Part shown: piece after piece, positions 58,651-64,000 of the stretch
Layout: each line of letters begins with the position of its first letter
Position numbering within the stretch: the stretch's first letter is position 1
From: Magnetospirillum gryphiswaldense MSR-1 v2
GTDB lineage: Bacteria > Pseudomonadota > Alphaproteobacteria > Rhodospirillales > Magnetospirillaceae
DNA length: 64,000 nt
Direction: 5' to 3'
Assembly (NCBI RefSeq): GCF_000513295.1
Contig: NC_023065.1
Coordinates: forward strand, 2,154,501 to 2,218,500
Position numbers and translations under genes: made by a program
Notes under the pieces: model-generated
What the model saw: the letters and a program-made list of their open reading frames with translations, nothing else
Told to the model about the DNA's origin: nothing
Database searches by the model: none

Positions 58651-59376
58651 ATGAACGGTTTCGACGTCAGTTTCGCCGGCGCCTTCGGTGCCGGCGCCCT
58701 CAGCTTTCTCAGTCCCTGCGTCTTGCCGCTGATCCCGGCCTATCTGTGCTTTTTGGGCGGGGTCGGTCTGGATCAGTTGACGGAACGGCGCCAGCGCGGC
58801 GTGCTGGCCGCCGCCATCGCCTTCGTCTTGGGCTTTTCCACCGTGTTCATCGCCATGGGGGCTTCGGCCTCGGCGCTCAACCGGGTGATCATGGACAACA
58901 TGCGCTGGCTGTCGGTGGCCGCTGGTCTGGTCATCATCGTCTTCGGCCTGCATTACATGGGCGTGCTGCGCATCGCCTTCCTCAATTTCGAGAAGCGCCT
59001 GCACGTGCAGCAACGCCCGGCCGGACTGGTCGGCGCCTTCGTCCTGGGTTTGGCTTTCGCCTTCGGCTGGACACCGTGCGTCGGCCCCATCCTGGCCACC
59101 ATCCTGATGCTGGCCGCCGGCGGCGACAGCGTCTGGTATGGCACGGCGCTGTTGGGGGCCTATGCCGCCGGGCTGGGCCTGCCCTTCCTGCTGGCCGCCG
59201 CCGCCGCCCGCCCGTTCATGTCGTTCCTGACCCGCTTCCGCCGCCATATGCGCGTGGTTGAACTGATCATCGGCGCCCTGCTGATCGTCACCGGCCTGCT
59301 GATCCTGTCGGGCAATATGAATGTCGTCGGCAACTGGCTGCTGCAAAGCGTGCCGGCGTTCCAAAGCCTGGGCTAG
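58651..59376 (+). CDS. ccdA: CcdA-family thiol-disulfide transporter (SoxV-like)
   Basis: 241 residues, six or so membrane helices. Carries the paired cysteines LSPCVLPL and WTPCVGPI typical of CcdA/DsbD membrane domains. It moves electrons from cytoplasmic thioredoxin to periplasmic proteins; next to sox genes this role is called SoxV and keeps SoxY reduced. Begins two bases after the soxB stop and may use the thioredoxin encoded at 60411-60989. Confidence 0.92.
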   Translation: MNGFDVSFAGAFGAGALSFLSPCVLPLIPAYLCFLGGVGLDQLTERRQRGVLAAAIAFVLGFSTVFIAMGASASALNRVIMDNMRWLSVAAGLVIIVFGLHYMGVLRIAFLNFEKRLHVQQRPAGLVGAFVLGLAFAFGWTPCVGPILATILMLAAGGDSVWYGTALLGAYAAGLGLPFLLAAAAARPFMSFLTRFRRHMRVVELIIGALLIVTGLLILSGNMNVVGNWLLQSVPAFQSLG

Positions 59377-59380
59377 GGAG

Positions 59381-60463
59381 TTACTTTCCCGCCTCGCGCA
59401 AAAGCGCGCTCCAGATGGCTTCCTGCTGTGTTTCGGCGCCGTTGCCGCAATGGGTGAAGAAATCCAGGGCCGAAGACGGCGGCGTGATAATTTCCGGCGC
59501 ATTCAGCAGACCAGGGTCCATGAACGCCTCGGCGCCCCGGATCATATTGGCGTAACCGTTGAAATTGCTTTGCTGGGCGGCGATCTCGGGCCGCATCATG
59601 AACGACAGGAAAGCCTGACCGCCGGCCCGGTTGGGCGCGCCCTTGGCGACGGCAATGACGTCACTCCACACCAGCGACCCTTCCACCGGATTGGCATAGC
59701 GCAGGCTTGGCCGCCGCTTGCGTGCCATCAGTGCATCGCCGTTCCACATCACCGCCAGGGCATAGCGACCGTCGATCATGTCCTGAACGATCCGATCCGA
59801 GCCGACCACCGCAACCCGCCGCAAGATGGGCAGCAACAGATCCCGCACCTTGTCGATGTTGTCGGCCTGGGTCGAGCAGCGCGGCAATTTCAGCCACACC
59901 AGAGCCAGTTGCACCATGTCGAAGCCGCTGTCGACCACGGCCATGCGCCCGGCCAGGGACGGCGGCGGCTGGAACACCAGACGCAGGGAATCCATGTTGC
60001 CGCCATAGACGGCGGTATCGACGGCAAAGGCGGTGGTGCCCCAGACATGGGGAATGGTGTATTCGTTGCGCGGATCGAAGGCGCGCGCGCGCCAGACGTC
60101 ATCCACATTCCAGAAATTGGCCAGACGGTCGACCCCGACCCGTTCCAGCAATCCTTGCGCCACCAGTTCGGTGACCTGGAAATCGGCGGGAAACACCACG
60201 TCATAGACCTGATTGCCGGCCAGAAGCGGCGCGATCATGGCGGTATAGCTGGTTACCGTGTCGACGGTGACGCTGATGCCGGTTTCCTGCTGAAAACGGG
60301 CGACCACCTGAGGCGACAGATAATTGGCCCAGGTCAGGATGCGCAACTGGTTGGCCCAGGCCGGCACCGCCCATAGCAGCGCCGCCAGCCCCAGCACGCC
60401 GCCGATCAGACTATTGCGTCGACTTTTCCAGGATATAACGCTGGAAATCCTGACCCTTGGCAT
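59381..60463 (-). CDS. Polyamine-type ABC substrate-binding protein
   Basis: About 360 residues with an N-terminal signal (hydrophobic IGGVLGLAALLWAVPAWA). The mature part NQLRILTWANYLSPQVVARF and the later VWGTTAFAVD match PotD/PotF spermidine/putrescine binding proteins. No permease or ATPase genes are nearby. The start is uncertain: ATG at 60463 gives a full signal peptide but overlaps the thioredoxin gene by 53 bases, while a GTG at 60391 would avoid overlap but leave a short signal. Operon with the thioredoxin and DsrE-like genes. Confidence 0.82.
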   Translation of the reverse strand: MPRVRISSVISWKSRRNSLIGGVLGLAALLWAVPAWANQLRILTWANYLSPQVVARFQQETGISVTVDTVTSYTAMIAPLLAGNQVYDVVFPADFQVTELVAQGLLERVGVDRLANFWNVDDVWRARAFDPRNEYTIPHVWGTTAFAVDTAVYGGNMDSLRLVFQPPPSLAGRMAVVDSGFDMVQLALVWLKLPRCSTQADNIDKVRDLLLPILRRVAVVGSDRIVQDMIDGRYALAVMWNGDALMARKRRPSLRYANPVEGSLVWSDVIAVAKGAPNRAGGQAFLSFMMRPEIAAQQSNFNGYANMIRGAEAFMDPGLLNAPEIITPPSSALDFFTHCGNGAETQQEAIWSALLREAGK

Positions 60464-60989
60464 AACGCTTGTCCCAGACATATTCAAACATGGCGAGGAA
60501 ATGGAAATTGCGGAAATAACCCGGCATGCGCGCCACTTCCACCGCCTCGCCCTTTTTGCCCTGGGTTTCCGCCGCTGTCTCGGGGAAAAACTGAATGGTG
60601 GGAGTGAAATTGACGCGGTACTTGCGGGCCAGTTCCTTTTCCGGCAGCACTTGGCCGTCGAAATCGGTTACCTCGCGGTCGCCCCACAGGTTCAGCTGCA
60701 AGATGTGATAGCGGCCCTTGATCCACTCGCGCAGTTTGTCATCGGCGAAATTCACCGTATGGACATCGCGGCAATAGGGGCAGCCCTTCTGTTCCCAGAT
60801 GATGGCGAAACGCTTGCCGGCCTTGGTCGCCTCGGCCATGTCCTCTTTCAGGTCCAAAAACGAGTTGATGAACCAGTCCTGATGGTAAAGCCCATCGTCG
60901 TTCATCTTGGCCTGATACTTGCCGTCGGCGAGGGCCGGCGACACCAACAGGGTCAAGGCGGCCCACAGAGCCAGTGCCCACGCTTTCAT
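60411..60989 (-). CDS. Periplasmic thioredoxin-fold protein (SoxW-like)
   Basis: 192 residues with a signal peptide (MKAWALALWAALTLLVSPALA). Thioredoxin fold with active site CPYC in IWEQKGCPYCRDVH and cis-Pro in NFTPTIQFF. Resembles SoxW, which receives electrons from SoxV/CcdA. GGGAGGAAGC precedes the ATG at 60989. 11 bases after the DsrE-like gene and convergent with the sox operon. Confidence 0.9.
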   Translation of the reverse strand: MKAWALALWAALTLLVSPALADGKYQAKMNDDGLYHQDWFINSFLDLKEDMAEATKAGKRFAIIWEQKGCPYCRDVHTVNFADDKLREWIKGRYHILQLNLWGDREVTDFDGQVLPEKELARKYRVNFTPTIQFFPETAAETQGKKGEAVEVARMPGYFRNFHFLAMFEYVWDKRYAKGQDFQRYILEKSTQ

Positions 60990-61000
60990 GCTTCCTCCCA

Positions 61001-61444
61001 TCAAGGGGCAATCACCTGCCACCCCTTCAATTGCCGTTCCATGATCTCGGGGATGCCATAGGGCGCTACCGCGATACCGGGCAGCAAGTCGGCAGCCGAT
61101 TTGCCCATGGTGTCCAGGGTATTGCCGCAGGCGACGAATTCAACCTCGTAATCCTTGAGCGACGCGATCCGCTCCGCCACCTTGCTGTCCGTCTTCAGCA
61201 GCGCCCGCACGCCGGGACCAAAAGCGATCACCGCCACCTTGACGTTGTCCTGACCATAGAATTTCTGGATGTTGATGGCGTTATAAAGGACATTGTTGAC
61301 GTGGCGGTTTTCGTCCACGGTCAATTGCAGCACCACCTTGCGCGGATTGTCCCAGCTGGGTTTCGGATCGGCAAACGACGTCTCGGCGGCGCCGACCGGA
61401 GCCGCCAGCACCAGGGCCAAAAGCACAAAAGCCAGCACACGCAT
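61001..61444 (-). CDS. Periplasmic DsrE/DsrF-like protein
   Basis: 147 residues with a signal peptide (MRVLAFVLLALVLAAPVGAA). DsrE-like Rossmann fold: KVVLQLTVDENRHVNNVLYN, VKVAVIAFGPGVRALL, and a cysteine in VEFVACGNTLDTMG at the usual active position. DsrE proteins carry sulfur on this Cys; the periplasmic form near sox genes probably handles sulfane sulfur. First gene of the minus-strand operon. Confidence 0.88.
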   Translation of the reverse strand: MRVLAFVLLALVLAAPVGAAETSFADPKPSWDNPRKVVLQLTVDENRHVNNVLYNAINIQKFYGQDNVKVAVIAFGPGVRALLKTDSKVAERIASLKDYEVEFVACGNTLDTMGKSAADLLPGIAVAPYGIPEIMERQLKGWQVIAP

Positions 61445-61517
61445 GGTTGCCCCCTGCTTTATGATGATTTGATGATATAGTCTTTCCGTCCCGCTTTCCC
61501 CTGGTTTTTAATTGCCC

Positions 61518-63071
61518 ATGCAAGCAAAGCCATCCTTTTTTCTGTCGCTCCTTTACGGTGCCGTGCTGTTCCTGTCGTCGGCGGCGGCTTTGGTGCTGGA
61601 AATCGTCGCCGGGCGGCTGTTGGCGCCCTATGTGGGCATGAGCCTTTATACCTGGACCGCCATCATCTCGGTGGTGCTGGCCGGGCTGACCATCGGCCAC
61701 TGGATCGGCGGGCGGCTGGCCGAAGGCACCTTGCCCGCCGCCACCGCGCGACGCCGCGCCGGCATCGCCCTGGCCCTGGCGGCGCTTTCCAGCGTCGCCG
61801 CCTTGCCGCTGCTGCGCCTGGGGGCGGCGCCCTTGCTGGCCGTGGGCATCCATCCGGTAACCGCCATCGTCACCTTGTCGGCGGGATTGTTCCTGCTGCC
61901 GTCGCTGTTCGCCGGCATCGTCTCGCCCATCCTGACCAAGCTGGCGGTGGATACCGACCCCACCCACACCGGGCGCACCATCGGTCGCATGTACGCGCTG
62001 GGGGCGGCGGGCAGCATCCTCGGCACCCTGGCCGCCGGCTACGTATTCATTTCGCTGATCGGCTCGGTCGGCACCGTGCTGTCGGTGGCCGGGCTGTACA
62101 CCGCCTTGGCCCTGGCGCTGCTGGCCGGACAGCGCCGCGCATTCGTCGCCCTGTTGGGTGGATTGGTGGTGACGGCAACCGCCCTGGCCGCCATCCCCCA
62201 GGCCCTGGCCTCGCCCTGCGCGGTGGAAAGCGATTATTACTGCCTGCGGGTCGAGGATTTCAGCGGCCAAAGCGGGCGTGACAGCGCCGTTCTGGTGCTC
62301 GACCATCTGGGCCACGGCATCAACGATCGCGCCCAGCCGACGTTGTTTCATTCGTCCTATCTGCATTTCAGCGACGAGATGGCGGCACGGCGTTTTGGCC
62401 GCGACCGGTTGGACGCCTTCTTCATCGGCGGCGGCGCCTATACCCTGCCGCGCGCCTGGAGCCAAAGCTTCGCCCGCCCGCATCTGCATGTGGCCGAGAT
62501 CGACCCCCAGGTCACCCGCATCGCCCAGGACAGATTATGGCTGGCACCCGATGCCAAGGGCGTGATCGTCGATCACCGCGACGCCCGGCTGGCGCTGCAA
62601 TCGCTGCCGCGCGTACCGCAATTCGACGTGGTGTTCGGCGATGCCTTCCACGATATCGGCATCCCGCCGCATCTGGTCACCCGCGAATTTCACACCGAGA
62701 TCGCCGCCCGGCTGAAACCGGGTGGTTTCTATGCCATCAACGTCATCGAGGCCCGGCACGAACCGCGCTTTCTGTTCGCCCTGTTGCAAACCCTGGCCCA
62801 CGATTTCGCCGCCGTCGAAGTGTGGGTGGACGGCGACGAGATGGCCCAAGGCGAGCGCATCACCTATCTGGTGCTGGCCTCGGACCGGGCCAGCGACACC
62901 GCCATACTGCGCTCCAACCGCTTCTTTTACCGCCATTGGCTGCGGCTGCGGGGTGATCAGGTCCGGGCCAAGGTGCAAGAAGCCCGGGTGCCCGACCTGA
63001 CCGACGATTTCAGCCCGGTGGACCGGCTGATGGCCCATGTGCTGCTGGCCCCGGAAATCGGCGAGAAATGA
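61518..63071 (+). CDS. Membrane-bound spermidine-synthase-like protein
   Basis: 517 residues. The N-terminal half has about seven or eight membrane helices (LVLEIVAGRLLAPYVGMSLY start). The C-terminal half (about 250-500) is a Rossmann methyltransferase-type domain like spermidine synthase: FFIGGGAYTLPRAW, HVAEIDPQV and FDVVFGDAFHD. Whether it makes polyamines is unknown; fused forms of this type are common and poorly characterised. ATG at 61518 chosen over an upstream TTG. Confidence 0.88.
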   Translation: MQAKPSFFLSLLYGAVLFLSSAAALVLEIVAGRLLAPYVGMSLYTWTAIISVVLAGLTIGHWIGGRLAEGTLPAATARRRAGIALALAALSSVAALPLLRLGAAPLLAVGIHPVTAIVTLSAGLFLLPSLFAGIVSPILTKLAVDTDPTHTGRTIGRMYALGAAGSILGTLAAGYVFISLIGSVGTVLSVAGLYTALALALLAGQRRAFVALLGGLVVTATALAAIPQALASPCAVESDYYCLRVEDFSGQSGRDSAVLVLDHLGHGINDRAQPTLFHSSYLHFSDEMAARRFGRDRLDAFFIGGGAYTLPRAWSQSFARPHLHVAEIDPQVTRIAQDRLWLAPDAKGVIVDHRDARLALQSLPRVPQFDVVFGDAFHDIGIPPHLVTREFHTEIAARLKPGGFYAINVIEARHEPRFLFALLQTLAHDFAAVEVWVDGDEMAQGERITYLVLASDRASDTAILRSNRFFYRHWLRLRGDQVRAKVQEARVPDLTDDFSPVDRLMAHVLLAPEIGEK

Positions 63072-63109
63072 CATAATCCCGCCACTGTCTTCATGTTAAA
63101 ACCCAGCCC

Positions 63110-64000
63110 ATGGAACTGCATCACCCCGAACTGACCAACGCCGCCATCGTCGCCCTGGCCGCCCTGGCCTGCGGCGTCATCATGACCCGGCTGCGCCAGC
63201 CGGCCATCGTCGGCTATATCCTGGCCGGGGTGGTGCTGGGGCCGTCGGGGCTGAAACTGGTGAGCAACCCCGACGCCGTCTCGACCCTGGCCGAATTCGG
63301 CGTATTGATGCTTTTGTTCGTCATCGGCATCGAGCTGGATTTGCGCCGCTTCATCCAGGGCTGGAAGGTGGCGGTGGTCGCCACCTTGATCCAGATCGCC
63401 GGATCGGTGGGCGCCGCCTTGCTGTTCCGCCACCTGATGGGCTGGAGCTTCGGCCTGGCCATGGTGCTGGGCTTCGCCGTGGCGGTGTCGTCCACCGCCG
63501 TGGTCATCAAGATGCTGGAAAGTTCCGGCGATCTGGACAAGCCGGTGGGCCGCACCGTCGTCGGCATTCTGATCGCCCAGGACATGGCGGTGGTGCCGAT
63601 GATGCTGTTTCTGGGCAGCATGCAGCGCCAGGGCATCGTGCCGTTGGACGTGGCCAAGGTGGTGTTCTCGGTCGCCTTCCTGGCCGGTCTGTTCTGGCTG
63701 TTGGTCAGGAAGCGGATTCGCCTGCCGGTGACCAGCCGGCTGGCCAAAAGCGGCGAATTGGGGCCGCTGACGGCGCTGGCCTGGTGTTTCGGCGCCGCCG
63801 CCCTGTCGGGGCTGATGGATCTGTCGCCGGCCTATGGTGCCTTTCTCGCCGGGGTGGTCATCGGCAATTCGACCCAGCGCGAAGCCATCCTGAAAAGCGC
63901 TGAACCGGTGCAAAGCGTATTGTTGATGGTGTTCTTCCTGTCCATCGGCTTGCTGCTGGATATCCGCTTCATCTGGAAGAATCTGGGGCAGGTTCTGACG
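63110..64000 (+). CDS. Kef-type cation:proton antiporter (CPA2), N-terminal part
   Basis: 297 residues seen; runs off the window. CPA2 family membrane domain with repeated hydrophobic helices and the motifs IVGYILAGVVLGPSGL, LLFVIGIELDLRRF, and AVSSTAVVIKML. Exchanges K+ or Na+ for protons across the inner membrane. Regulatory C-terminal domains, if any, are outside the window. Confidence 0.92.
   Translation, partial: MELHHPELTNAAIVALAALACGVIMTRLRQPAIVGYILAGVVLGPSGLKLVSNPDAVSTLAEFGVLMLLFVIGIELDLRRFIQGWKVAVVATLIQIAGSVGAALLFRHLMGWSFGLAMVLGFAVAVSSTAVVIKMLESSGDLDKPVGRTVVGILIAQDMAVVPMMLFLGSMQRQGIVPLDVAKVVFSVAFLAGLFWLLVRKRIRLPVTSRLAKSGELGPLTALAWCFGAAALSGLMDLSPAYGAFLAGVVIGNSTQREAILKSAEPVQSVLLMVFFLSIGLLLDIRFIWKNLGQVLT

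Overview
The window comes from a GC-rich alphaproteobacterium. Gene content and codon bias fit a free-living, flagellated, metabolically versatile member of the Rhodospirillales, Magnetospirillum/Phaeospirillum-like. The lineage is an inference from a class I lysyl-tRNA synthetase, class I PHA synthase, EipB, a sox cluster, several c-di-GMP/chemotaxis proteins and a large RTX protein. No magnetosome genes, phage, IS elements or CRISPR arrays were seen.

Layout. 1-3 kb: 5' part of pyruvate kinase, then a GntR regulator, EamA transporter and FAA-hydrolase on the minus strand. 3-6 kb: a two-gene signalling operon (REC-PAS-PAS-GGDEF-EAL and a CheY-like protein). 6-10.3 kb: a Crp/Fnr regulator divergent from a DsrC/TusE-like gene, with three perfect TTGAC-N4-GTCAA boxes between them; then an FAD oxidase and a DUF445 protein. 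10.3-18.1 kb: FemAB-like acyltransferase, receiver proteins, and an operon of receiver, membrane-anchored DEDDh exonuclease, small membrane protein and SLC5 symporter-histidine kinase. 18.2-25.9 kb: BaiN-type flavoprotein, TPR protein, EipB, a sigma54-preceded pair of small paralogues, PHA synthase, a FliN-like protein and a transaldolase. 25.9-32.5 kb: zinc/iron-chelating protein, YchJ, LysRS-I, and a receiver-CheC-PAS/GGDEF/EAL operon. 32.5-33.1 kb: TerB protein and tRNA-Thr(CGT).

33.3-39.7 kb holds a second symporter module: SLC5 symporter plus DUF4212 subunit, TPR and YggT-like proteins, CBS-DUF294 nucleotidyltransferase and a second membrane-anchored DEDDh exonuclease. The pairing of a membrane exonuclease, a small two-helix protein and an SLC5 symporter therefore occurs twice, in two differently built loci. 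39.8-43.4 kb: a partner-switching pair (STAS and ATPase-REC-PP2C) and a soluble chemoreceptor with a CZB domain. 43.5-54.5 kb is one 3647-residue gene for a FecR-domain, repeat-rich, RTX-type secreted protein.

54.8-61.4 kb is the sulfur-oxidation locus soxXYZAB-ccdA, converging on a minus-strand operon for a periplasmic DsrE-like protein, a thioredoxin and a polyamine-type binding protein. SoxCD is not in the window. The right end carries a membrane spermidine-synthase-like protein and the start of a Kef-type antiporter.

Start codons were revised inward where a Shine-Dalgarno sequence or family alignment supported it.
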